From NCBI GenBank assembly GCA_021155195.1, contig JAJNPV010000030.1:303966-367965 (forward strand): a stretch of DNA of 64,000 nt, in the 5' to 3' direction. The notes under the pieces were generated by a model. The model made no database searches and was not told where the DNA came from. It was given only the letters and a program-made list of their open reading frames with translations. The position numbers were made by a program, and so were the translations under genes. Positions 52,470 to 61,333 of this stretch are shown piece after piece (positions within the stretch are counted from its first letter, which is position 1; each line of letters opens with the position of its first letter). Source of the DNA: Ohtaekwangia sp. GTDB lineage: Bacteria; Bacteroidota; Bacteroidia; Cytophagales; Cyclobacteriaceae.

Positions 52470-52533
52470 AATCAGATATTTTATTCCTTTGATAGAAAAA
52501 GTACGTGAAGGTTTAATGGCAATTAAAACTTTA

Positions 52534-54612
52534 CTATTTCTTTTCAGGAATCCTGACTATAAACTCTGCGCCATTTCCTGGTTCGCTTGATAGAGCAATT
52601 TCGCCTCCTAATCTATCTATCAATGTTTTTACAATGGCTAGTCCTAGCCCATTTGAACTTTCGCCTCCGGTAGGTTGAGCCGATAATCTTTTAAACTTTT
52701 GAAAGAGGAAAGTTCTATCTGATTCTAAAAATCCTGGTCCGTTGTCCTTTACAGAAATAATTATGGCATCCCCTTCCTTTTTTCCTACAACGCTAACTTG
52801 TGAATTTCGAGGCGAAAACTTAATCGCATTTGAAACCAGGTTATCAATTATTCTATTCAAATAATCTGCATCTGATTTGAAGGTGCCTGAAAACGTGTTG
52901 TTCACCAATAGTTTAATCGATTTTATTTCGGCCATTACCTGGAAAGAATTGATCCGTTCCTCAAGCAACTCCCCTACGTTCACATTAGTAATAAGAGGTT
53001 TACTTGCGTTGGCTTCAAAGGCATTTACATCCAGCAAGTCCTTAATTAGATTGTTACCGGATTGCGTTGCTTTTTTAATCATCGCCAAATACTCCTTGTG
53101 CTGGTCAGGAATTTTACCCTCTATTTCCATAACACTTACCAATCCAGCGATTCTATTAATAGGTGATTTAAGATCATGTGCCACAATATTCATTAATGAA
53201 TTCTTCTCATTGTTGAGTTCACTTAATTGAATATTCTGCTGCCGCAAACTTTTGTTGGCAGCGGTAATTGCTTCCTGTTGAGAAAGTATTTGCTCATTTT
53301 GATCGCGCAGTTTCTCATTTACAACTTTGCGCTTACGCAGGTAAATCAGCAACGTAGCCATGGCAATTGAAATGAAGATAATCAGAATAAGTAGAAATCT
53401 ATTTTGAAAACGCTGTGATGAAATCATCGATTCGTTTTTTATCTGAATCGATTTTAAAAACTCATTTTCCTTTTCTCTTTTTTCAATTTCCAATTGGAAT
53501 TGGAGACGTTCTATTTGCCGTTGAAGATCTGTATTCTTGATTCGCTCACTAAGTATTTCGGATTGGGTAGTCATTTCCTCAGCATCTGCCCGGTTTCCAA
53601 GTGCTTGATAACATAAGGCCAGATTTCTTGTTGCCTCAATTTGATAAATCAGGTTGCCCGATTGTTCAGCCCTTAAAACAACATCTTTAAAAATAGGCAT
53701 AGCCAGGGAAAATTTCTTTTGAAAAGCAAAATACTTTCCCCGAATTAAAGATGCCCGAATAAAAATTTTCTGATTGGTGATTGCTGAAATTCTTTTCAAA
53801 ACTTCATTGGCTTTGGCGTACGACTCCTCATATCCTTTTTCGGAAAACAAAATTTCTGCCACACCCAACTCCAGTTCGGCTAGTGTGACTGGATCATTTA
53901 TTTTCTTGGCTAGTGAATCAGCCATTTGCAGCTTAGTCAAAGCTTCTTTTGTATCGCCCTTTTCTTCATAAATTAGTCCAAGCTCAAGAAGAGATGAAAC
54001 TATGCTTCGCCTTTCACCTAATTTCTTACGCAGGTTATAGGCTTGGGTCGACATTGTTATCGCTTGTTCAAAATCTCCTTGCGATTTATAAACATTAGCT
54101 AAACTTCTATACACATAAGCTAATCCTGATTGGTCTTGAATTACCTCAAATATATCCTTCGATCGAATTAGGTTGTCGTAGGCGCGAACCAAATCTCCAC
54201 CATCAAAATACATGCGCCCCAGGTTGTTGTAACCAAATGCCAGTTGAACTGAGTCTTGCTGTTCAATGGCAACAACAATAGATCGATCGTGATATTCAGA
54301 AGAATTTTTATAATCTCCTTTGTTTGCATAGGCAAGTCCTATGAAACTCAATGGCTTTGATAGGTTTTTCTTAACGGAAATTTGCTTTCCCATTTCAAAG
54401 GCCCGAGAGCAATAATAAATGGTGCTGTCAGGATAAGAATATCGGTATTCGAAGCCGATAGCATTTAATAACTCAAACTGGGTTATTGATGATTGGCCAT
54501 TCAACGACTTGCGTAAACTATCAATCAAATTTAGGTTTTGACCATAAGAAGAAATGGCCACACTCCAGGCAAAAAAGATTAATCCAATAATTTTACTCTT
54601 ACAAGCTTTCAT
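52534..54612 (-). CDS. TPR-containing sensor histidine kinase
   Basis: 692-residue kinase with a signal peptide (to SSYGQ) and 7-8 tetratricopeptide units in the periplasm (about 40-360; for example YKNSSEYHDRSI, FEQAITMSTQAYNLR, TKEALTKLQMADSLA). A helical linker, one membrane helix (about 405-425) and a coiled coil (430-470) follow. The HisKA has phospho-acceptor H479 in NIVAHDLKSPINRIAG, and the HATPase has NLVSNAIKFSPRNS, VKDNGPGF and NGLGLAIVKTL. This layout is widespread in Bacteroidota; TPRs probably bind an envelope partner. No response regulator lies beside it. Confidence 0.94.
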   Translation of the reverse strand: MKACKSKIIGLIFFAWSVAISSYGQNLNLIDSLRKSLNGQSSITQFELLNAIGFEYRYSYPDSTIYYCSRAFEMGKQISVKKNLSKPLSFIGLAYANKGDYKNSSEYHDRSIVVAIEQQDSVQLAFGYNNLGRMYFDGGDLVRAYDNLIRSKDIFEVIQDQSGLAYVYRSLANVYKSQGDFEQAITMSTQAYNLRKKLGERRSIVSSLLELGLIYEEKGDTKEALTKLQMADSLAKKINDPVTLAELELGVAEILFSEKGYEESYAKANEVLKRISAITNQKIFIRASLIRGKYFAFQKKFSLAMPIFKDVVLRAEQSGNLIYQIEATRNLALCYQALGNRADAEEMTTQSEILSERIKNTDLQRQIERLQFQLEIEKREKENEFLKSIQIKNESMISSQRFQNRFLLILIIFISIAMATLLIYLRKRKVVNEKLRDQNEQILSQQEAITAANKSLRQQNIQLSELNNEKNSLMNIVAHDLKSPINRIAGLVSVMEIEGKIPDQHKEYLAMIKKATQSGNNLIKDLLDVNAFEANASKPLITNVNVGELLEERINSFQVMAEIKSIKLLVNNTFSGTFKSDADYLNRIIDNLVSNAIKFSPRNSQVSVVGKKEGDAIIISVKDNGPGFLESDRTFLFQKFKRLSAQPTGGESSNGLGLAIVKTLIDRLGGEIALSSEPGNGAEFIVRIPEKK

Positions 54613-54697
54613 CCCGGCAACCGCTCTATATTCTTACCACTATAAACAATAGACTACGCTAAAGCTGTTGAATATTATACAAAACTATTTTTCCACA

Positions 54698-55921
54698 TCA
54701 CTCTTTTTCAACAAAATTCAAATCGCGGCCAAAGGTTTCATCTATTAAACGTAACGCCCAAAAAGCAATAATAATTGTAATGATCCCAACCAACATAGCT
54801 CCGCCTAACACCCCTAAACTTTCACGAAAATATTTGAATGCGATGGTAAGTGGAATAACCGTACCCCTAATAAAATTAGGGACGGTTGTTGCCACCGTAG
54901 AACGCAAATTGGTTCCGAATTGCTCTGCAGCAATCGTAACAAAGAGAGCCCAATACCCAACTCCAAAACCCAAAAGGAAACATCCAACATAAAATGTTGT
55001 AGCATTTTGAATTGGAAAGTAAAGAAAAGCTACCACAAACAGGAGCGTAAGTAATATAAAAGTGAATACTGTTCTTTTTCGCGAACGGATTATCTGACTC
55101 GTTATTCCACTTATCATATCGCCAGCTGCCAAACCAATGTAGCTGAACATTACAGCATCTCCGGCAACAATGCCCGTAATGTTCATCGCTTTTGCAAATT
55201 CAGGCGAAAACGTAATTAAAATCCCAATCACATACCATATTGGTAATCCAATTAAAATGCACCCAATAAATTTAATCAGGCGTTCCTTTTGTGTAAACAA
55301 TTGAAAGAAATTTCCGCGTTGCACACCCTGCTCTTTCACTTTTAAAAAAATTCCTGACTCAAATACACTTACACGAGCCACTAACAGTATTAGTCCCAAT
55401 CCCCCACCGATGAAGTAGGCTATTTGCCAATCGAAAATCTTAGAGATATAATTTGCCAACACTGCACCCATCAAACCGACAGTTGCTACAAGGGTAGTTC
55501 CATAACCTCTCAAATTGGTAGGTAATGACTCAGAAACCAATGTAATGCCGGCACCTAATTCACCAGCCAAACCAATTCCTGCAATAAATCTTAAAAGAGC
55601 ATACTGATTTACCGTTTCGGCAAATCCATTCGCTATGTTAGCAAGTGAGTATAATAATATTGATCCAAACAAAACTGAAAGACGTCCGCGCTTGTCTCCC
55701 ATAATTCCCCAGATAATTCCGCCAATCAAAAGTCCAGCCATTTGCACACGAATCAAAAATTCCCCCTGACTTAACATTTGATCTTCCGATACACCCATCG
55801 ATTGAAGACTTGGAATTCTTACTACGCTAAATAAAAGCAGATCATAGATATCAACAAAATAACCGAGGGCAGCTACAACTACCGGAATGCTCAAAAGTTG
55901 CTTCAGATTACTCTTCTTCAT
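54698..55921 (-). CDS. Major facilitator superfamily transporter
   Basis: 407-residue permease with 12 predicted helices. The loop after TM2 has the MFS signature GDKRGRLSVLFGS, and TM4-TM5 read FIAGIGLAGELGAGITLVSESLPTNLRGYGT, which resembles the sugar/organic-acid porter group (SP and MHS types). I take ATG 55921 as the start; the extra two codons upstream begin with TTG. The substrate is unknown. It is a single gene on the minus strand, divergent from the large Asp-box protein gene. Confidence 0.9.
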   Translation of the reverse strand: MKKSNLKQLLSIPVVVAALGYFVDIYDLLLFSVVRIPSLQSMGVSEDQMLSQGEFLIRVQMAGLLIGGIIWGIMGDKRGRLSVLFGSILLYSLANIANGFAETVNQYALLRFIAGIGLAGELGAGITLVSESLPTNLRGYGTTLVATVGLMGAVLANYISKIFDWQIAYFIGGGLGLILLVARVSVFESGIFLKVKEQGVQRGNFFQLFTQKERLIKFIGCILIGLPIWYVIGILITFSPEFAKAMNITGIVAGDAVMFSYIGLAAGDMISGITSQIIRSRKRTVFTFILLTLLFVVAFLYFPIQNATTFYVGCFLLGFGVGYWALFVTIAAEQFGTNLRSTVATTVPNFIRGTVIPLTIAFKYFRESLGVLGGAMLVGIITIIIAFWALRLIDETFGRDLNFVEKE

Positions 55922-56060
55922 AATCAAAATTTTCAGTAAAATAGTTGAGTTTTATCAAAATACAACCCTCACTATCAGTTGCTCTTGCCACTTGTAAAAA
56001 AAGGAAATAATAATCAAAGCATATCCGGTAAACTCGCTGATAATAAATCAAATTATCTTT

Positions 56061-59000
56061 ATGAAAAAGCTTTTACTATTTTTCCTATCCTTCACACTGG
56101 TAGGTCATACGTTGGTTGCGCAAAAAAAAGGTACTACCCCTGCAAAATCCACAATAACTTATGATGAAAAACTTTATAATGCTGTTGAATGGCGTAGCAT
56201 AGGCCCTTACCGGGGTGGCCGGGCTGATGCTGTTACTGGTGTACCTGGAAAGCCGAACCTCTATTATTTTGGAGCTACCGGGGGTGGCGTATGGCGCACA
56301 ACCGATGCTGGCAACAGTTGGGAAAATATTTCTGATGGCTATTTCGGAAGTTCGATTGGAGCAATTGCAGTTAGCGAATGGGATAATAACGTAATCTATG
56401 TTGGCCAGGGTGAAGTTACTGTTCGCGGGAATGTGTCTTACGGTCATGGCTTATATAAAACTACGGATGCGGGTAAAACCTGGACCGACATTGGGTTAAA
56501 AAACTCAAAGCATGTTTCACGCATTCGCATTCATCCAAAAAATCCTGATTTGGTTTACGCGGCTGTGCTAGGCGATCTGTTTAAAACTTCGGACGAACGG
56601 GGAGTTTACCGATCTGAAGATGGCGGAAAAAGCTGGAAAAAAGTTTTGTTCGCTAACGCAGATGCTGGTGCTATCGACCTATGTATGGATCCAAACAATC
56701 CACGTATTCTTTATGCTTCTACATGGCGTATAAGAAGAACTCCCTATAGTTTAGAAAGTGGCGGTGAAGGTTCAGCGTTATGGAAGAGTACAGATGGTGG
56801 AGACACATGGGCAAACATTTCGAAAAATGATGGGCTTCCAAAAGGGATATGGGGAATATCGGGTGTTGCTGTGTCGCCAATAAATTCAAATCGCATTTAT
56901 GCTATCATTGAAAATGATAATGGTGGTGTCTATCGTTCAGACGATGCCGGAAAAACATGGCGAAAAATGAACGATGATAGAAACCTTCGCCAGCGTGCCT
57001 GGTACTACTCTCGCATTTATGCAGATACAAAAGATGAGGACATGGTGTATGTGATGAATGTGTCGTATCACAAATCGAAAGATGGTGGAAAAACATTTAC
57101 ATCTTATAATGCCCCTCATGGCGATCATCATGATTTATGGATTTCTCCTGAAGATAATCAACGAATGATTATTGCTGATGATGGTGGCGCCCAGGTTTCG
57201 TTTGATGCCGGAGAAAACTGGACAACCTACGGGAATCAACCAACTGCTCAGCATTACAGAGTAGTTACCGACAATCATTTTCCATACAGAATTTATGGAG
57301 CTCAACAAGATAACTCAACACAACGCATTGCTCACCGCACCGATGGTTTTTCGATTGGCGAGCGTGATTGGGAGCCCACTGCAGGGGGCGAAAGTGGTCA
57401 CATCGCAATAGATCCCACTAATAATGACATTGTATATGGAGGAAGTTATGACGGCTTTCTTACGCGCGTAAATCACAAAACAGGTGAACAAAGAGGAATT
57501 AATGCCTGGCCCGATAATCCAATGGGTCATGGTGCCGAAGGTGCTAAGTATCGCTTTCAATGGAACTTCCCGATTTTCTTTTCACCACACAATCCTAAAA
57601 AGTTGTATGCTGCATCACAACACTTGCATGTATCATATAATGAAGGTGAAAGTTGGGAACTGGTAAGTCCTGATCTTACAAGAAATGATCCTTCTAAACT
57701 TGGTCCTTCGGGTGGGCCCATCACAAAAGATAATACTGCAGTAGAATACTACTGTACCATTTTCGCTGTGGCGGAATCTCCCTACGAAAAAGATTTAATT
57801 ATTTCAGGATCGGATGACGGTTTGCTTCACATTACAAAAGATGGTGGTAAGAACTGGGAAAAAATAACTCCTCCGGGAATGCCCGAGTGGACCATGTTTA
57901 ATAGTGTTGAGTTTGATCCTTTTGTAAAAGGCGGAGCCTACGTTGCAGCTACCGGCTATAAACAAGGTGACTATAGACCTTATTTGTACAAGACAAAAGA
58001 CTACGGCAAAACATGGACGAAAATTGTAGATGGTATTGATCCTGCACATTTTACACGCGTTGTACGAGCTGATCCTAAGCGTGCCGGATTACTTTACGCA
58101 GGTACTGAGTTCGGAATGTATATTTCATTTGATGATGGCTCGAGTTGGAAACCATTTCAACTCAATCTCCCTATTGTGCCCATTACAGATCTTACTATTA
58201 AGAATGACAACTTAATCGCGGCCACCCAGGGTAGAAGCTTTTGGTTAATTGATGATCTTACCCCGTTGCATCAATTAAATGAAACTATTGCAAAGAGTGA
58301 TGTTTATTTATTTAAGCCCATGCCAAGCTACCGCATGAATGGCGGCCAGGCCGGACGAAGAGGTCAACCTAAAAATGAAGGAACCAATCATCCTAATGGA
58401 GTTATGATTCACTTCTTTCTTAAAGACACAGTAAAAACGGTTGCCTCTCTGGAGATTATGGAGAAGGGTGGAACTCTAATCAAAAAGTTTGCAACCAAAC
58501 CAGACAAAAAAGCAAATGAGGAACCATTGAAAATTAAACCAGACATGAATCGCTTTATCTGGAACATGCGCTATGCCGATGCCGAGGGATTTGATGGATT
58601 GATTATGTGGGCCGGGTCACTTACCGGACCTAAAGCTATACCTGGAACCTATAAGGCTCGACTTACAGTAAACGGAAAAGTTTCAGAAACTGAATTTGAA
58701 ATTGTGAAAGATCCGCGCACAACCGGAACATTGGCAGACATTAAAGAACAGTTTAACTTCTCTATTGCTGAGCGCGATAAACTAACTGAAACTCATAAGG
58801 CGATTAAGAAAATAAGAACAGCCCGTGATCAGATCAATCGAGTAATTGAACCAATGAAGGGGAAGGATGATATGAAAGAGGTTACCGAGTTGGCAAAATC
58901 TATTTTGGACGATATGAAGAAAATAGAAGAAGCGTTGTATCAAACTAAAAACAGAAGCGGTCAGGATCCACTTAACTTCCCGGTTCGTTTAAATAATAAA

Positions 59001-59198
59001 CTAGCCGCGTTAGGAAACGAGGTTGATGGCAGCGATTTTAAACCAACCGAACAAGTAAAAGAAGTTTACAAAGAAATTGTTGATCAAATCGATGTTCAAT
59101 TAAATCAGCTTAATAAAGTAATGACAGACAAAGTACCACGCTTCAACGATCTTGTTAAGCAAAAGCAAGTGAGTGCAGTGTCAGTTGATATTATGTAG
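56061..59198 (+). CDS. Secreted Asp-box (BNR/VPS10-like) beta-propeller protein
   Basis: 1045 residues: signal peptide (MKKLLLFFLSFTLVGHTLVAQ), then two linked propellers spanning about 30-740 with at least ten Asp-box motifs of the SxDxGxTW kind (TTDAGNSWENI, TTDAGKTWTDI, SEDGGKSWKKV, STDGGDTWANI, TKDYGKTWTKI). A beta-rich segment and a C-terminal helical, coiled-coil-like part (about 880-1040) follow. The family is annotated glycosyl hydrolase/sortilin-like in Bacteroidota, but no catalytic acid typical of sialidases is obvious. It is more likely a binding or scaffold protein outside the inner membrane. It ends at a strong terminator. Confidence 0.87.
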   Translation: MKKLLLFFLSFTLVGHTLVAQKKGTTPAKSTITYDEKLYNAVEWRSIGPYRGGRADAVTGVPGKPNLYYFGATGGGVWRTTDAGNSWENISDGYFGSSIGAIAVSEWDNNVIYVGQGEVTVRGNVSYGHGLYKTTDAGKTWTDIGLKNSKHVSRIRIHPKNPDLVYAAVLGDLFKTSDERGVYRSEDGGKSWKKVLFANADAGAIDLCMDPNNPRILYASTWRIRRTPYSLESGGEGSALWKSTDGGDTWANISKNDGLPKGIWGISGVAVSPINSNRIYAIIENDNGGVYRSDDAGKTWRKMNDDRNLRQRAWYYSRIYADTKDEDMVYVMNVSYHKSKDGGKTFTSYNAPHGDHHDLWISPEDNQRMIIADDGGAQVSFDAGENWTTYGNQPTAQHYRVVTDNHFPYRIYGAQQDNSTQRIAHRTDGFSIGERDWEPTAGGESGHIAIDPTNNDIVYGGSYDGFLTRVNHKTGEQRGINAWPDNPMGHGAEGAKYRFQWNFPIFFSPHNPKKLYAASQHLHVSYNEGESWELVSPDLTRNDPSKLGPSGGPITKDNTAVEYYCTIFAVAESPYEKDLIISGSDDGLLHITKDGGKNWEKITPPGMPEWTMFNSVEFDPFVKGGAYVAATGYKQGDYRPYLYKTKDYGKTWTKIVDGIDPAHFTRVVRADPKRAGLLYAGTEFGMYISFDDGSSWKPFQLNLPIVPITDLTIKNDNLIAATQGRSFWLIDDLTPLHQLNETIAKSDVYLFKPMPSYRMNGGQAGRRGQPKNEGTNHPNGVMIHFFLKDTVKTVASLEIMEKGGTLIKKFATKPDKKANEEPLKIKPDMNRFIWNMRYADAEGFDGLIMWAGSLTGPKAIPGTYKARLTVNGKVSETEFEIVKDPRTTGTLADIKEQFNFSIAERDKLTETHKAIKKIRTARDQINRVIEPMKGKDDMKEVTELAKSILDDMKKIEEALYQTKNRSGQDPLNFPVRLNNKLAALGNEVDGSDFKPTEQVKEVYKEIVDQIDVQLNQLNKVMTDKVPRFNDLVKQKQVSAVSVDIM

Positions 59199-59225
59199 AT
59201 ATTTATTTTATTCAATCATAAAAGC

Positions 59226-59256
59226 AAAAAGAGGAGCAGACGCTCCTCTTTTTTTA
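59226..59256 (+). terminator. Terminator of the Asp-box protein gene
   Basis: Stem AAAAAGAGGAGC (59226-59237) / GCTCCTCTTTTT (59242-59253), perfect over 12 bp, running into a T tract; 27 bases after the stop. Confidence 0.92.
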
Positions 59257-59301
59257 TAGTTTTAATTTCATTTGGTGATCTTTGCGCCTTTGCGTGAAAT
59301 A

Positions 59302-60252
59302 CTAATTCGACTCCAGTATCTTAAACAACTCATCCAAATTAGGAGTAATAATTATTTCAGTCCTTCTATTTTTTTGCTTGTTCTGTGGATTGTCATTAGG
59401 TGCCAACGGTGAATATTCTCCCTTACCGGCAGCAGTAACTTGCTTTGCCGAAACTCCTGCCTCGGTAAGAATTTTCGTAATCGATGTTGCCCGCATCACG
59501 CTTAAGTCCCAGTTATCCTGCATATAGGTTGATTTCTTTGAAATCGGTACATTATCGGTATGCCCTTCAATCACAATCTGGATATCCTTCTGATCCTTAA
59601 TGGCTTTAGCAAGCTGTTGTAATGCAGTGACTCCTTTATTATCAACCACAATACTACCCGATCCAAAAAGTAATTGCTCGGCAAGGGAAACATACACCTT
59701 TCCGTTCTTCATTTGTACAGTAAGATCGCTTTCTTTAAAGTTTAGCAGCGCATTAGTAATTCTGTCTTTCAAATCTTTAACCGCTTTGTCCTTATTAGCC
59801 AATATTTTTTCAAGTTCTTTAACTTTCTTCTCGCGTTCTGCCAAGCTATAGCTTAACGAATCGTTGAGTTTACGTGTGTTTTCTAAATTTTCCTGAATGG
59901 CGATTAACTGATCTTTCTGCTGGGCTAAGTCCCGATTCAACTTACCACTATTATTTAATAAATTCTTGTAGTACGAATTAAGTTGATCATACTCCTTATT
60001 TAATCCGTCCAATTTCTGGCTTGTTGCCCGATACGTTTGACTTAAATCAGCAGTGTCCTGCTTCAGTTTTACTAATGTTTCATTCAATTCCTTCAATGAT
60101 GCATTGGCTTTATCCAATTGATCGGCCTTGTCTGCTAATTCACCTTCTACTTTAATCTTCTGCGCAAGCACATCATCAAACTTTTTTTTGCTTACAATAC
60201 AGGATGAAAGAAAGAAGAAAGGAATAAAAAATAGAAATTTATAGATTCTCAT
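59302..60252 (-). CDS. OmpA-family lipoprotein with a long coiled coil
   Basis: 316-residue outer-membrane lipoprotein: the signal ends LSSC (Cys18), then about 170 residues of heptad-rich coiled coil (about 25-190, rich in Lys/Leu/Asp/Gln). A C-terminal OmpA peptidoglycan-binding domain (about 195-310) has VIEGHTDNVPI, NWDLSVMRATSITKIL and PNDNPQNKQKNRRTEIII. The Asp and Arg contacting diaminopimelate are present (TDN, NRRTE). It should tether the outer membrane to the cell wall across a wide periplasm. It is monocistronic on the minus strand, 82 bases from LpxR. Confidence 0.93.
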   Translation of the reverse strand: MRIYKFLFFIPFFFLSSCIVSKKKFDDVLAQKIKVEGELADKADQLDKANASLKELNETLVKLKQDTADLSQTYRATSQKLDGLNKEYDQLNSYYKNLLNNSGKLNRDLAQQKDQLIAIQENLENTRKLNDSLSYSLAEREKKVKELEKILANKDKAVKDLKDRITNALLNFKESDLTVQMKNGKVYVSLAEQLLFGSGSIVVDNKGVTALQQLAKAIKDQKDIQIVIEGHTDNVPISKKSTYMQDNWDLSVMRATSITKILTEAGVSAKQVTAAGKGEYSPLAPNDNPQNKQKNRRTEIIITPNLDELFKILESN

Positions 60253-60334
60253 AGTTTAAAAAATTAAGGCATAAATATCTTAAATAAAAATTCAATTCCT
60301 AATTACCCTTAAGTTTGGTGTACCAACAAAGCAA

Positions 60335-61297
60335 TTAAAAACGCTGAGAAAATCTTATACTTGCATAACTGTGTTTCTTTCCTTTCTCCATTTCTTTTCC
60401 TAAAGAAATAACACTAAAAGCAAATGACCCTCTTTTCTTAGCGTACATAATTCCACAGTTTTTCCTGAATAACCAATTGTTTGCATCAACAGTAAAAGGA
60501 CTTGGATTACCGTTAAATAAACTTCCTTCCAAAAAAATATTAGAAACAACATAATCGACCCCACACCCAAAAAACAAGAAAACCTCTTCTTTAATCAGAT
60601 CGCCTTCATTCCCTAATAAACTATTTGAAAACACAGATTGAGTCAATGGACTAAAATCAATCAACCGGACAGTTAAGTCCTGGTTTATTTTATTCATTCC
60701 TGTTCCAGCAACAAATCCAGTATTACTAACCAAATCAAAATCCGGTGAGATCTTTATGCTTTTCTGAAGTTGATAGCTAATATTAAAAATAAATTCGTTG
60801 GCGATCTGAGACTCCCAGCCTCTTGGTGCCTCGTATCCAACCTGCTTATGCCACCATTGCTGAACTTGGCCCAAGCCTGTCGCCTTACCAACAAGACCCA
60901 ACTCAAACTCAAGATTTGCAATTGATGATAACCCTTTTAGTCGGGAAATTGAATAATCCAAATAAGTATAACCTGCGTACGGTCTATCCATGTTTAGCGT
61001 ATTGGCAAACTTAGTCTTCTTCGGGGTAAATATTTTATTTCCAAAATTGATTGAAGATATAACCTTGGAATCAACATGCTTTTGATTAAACCGCTTAACC
61101 AAATTACTCTGTTCACTCAGTAATTTTCGGTAAGCCAGTTCGTGCCCAGCTGTATAGTACCAATCAATAAAAAAAAGAATGTCGTTATCAATAGTTAAAC
61201 TAACTTCATTTTTAAGGTTCTTTAAGGTGTCAATTCGCGAAAACGAAAAACAATAGTTACTAAAAAAGAGAATCGATATGGTAAGGATAATTCTCAA
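60335..61297 (-). CDS. lpxR: LpxR-like lipid A 3'-O-deacylase
   Basis: 320-residue outer-membrane beta-barrel enzyme removing a 3'-acyloxyacyl chain from lipid A. LpxR landmarks: N38-D39 in LTIDNDILFF followed by DWYYTAGHELAYR, MDRPYAGYTYLDYS, and the catalytic His H150 in QWWHKQVGYEAPRGWESQIANE. The signal peptide is ISILFFSNYCFSFS. The only canonical start in frame is TTG at 61297, with a stop codon two codons upstream, so initiation at TTG is inferred. It lies between the OmpA and propeller lipoprotein genes on the same strand; envelope remodelling is the shared theme. Confidence 0.9.
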   Translation of the reverse strand: MRIILTISILFFSNYCFSFSRIDTLKNLKNEVSLTIDNDILFFIDWYYTAGHELAYRKLLSEQSNLVKRFNQKHVDSKVISSINFGNKIFTPKKTKFANTLNMDRPYAGYTYLDYSISRLKGLSSIANLEFELGLVGKATGLGQVQQWWHKQVGYEAPRGWESQIANEFIFNISYQLQKSIKISPDFDLVSNTGFVAGTGMNKINQDLTVRLIDFSPLTQSVFSNSLLGNEGDLIKEEVFLFFGCGVDYVVSNIFLEGSLFNGNPSPFTVDANNWLFRKNCGIMYAKKRGSFAFSVISLGKEMEKGKKHSYASIRFSQRF

Positions 61298-61333
61298 GGA
61301 ATGCTAAATCATAATCATTAACACCAACTAAAG

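Noticed and set aside
59279..59301. CTTTGCGCCTTTGCGTG motif after the Asp-box gene as a promoter element
   Set aside because: It is a duplicated CTTTGCG word of the type common in spacers of this phylum; it shows no promoter spacing.
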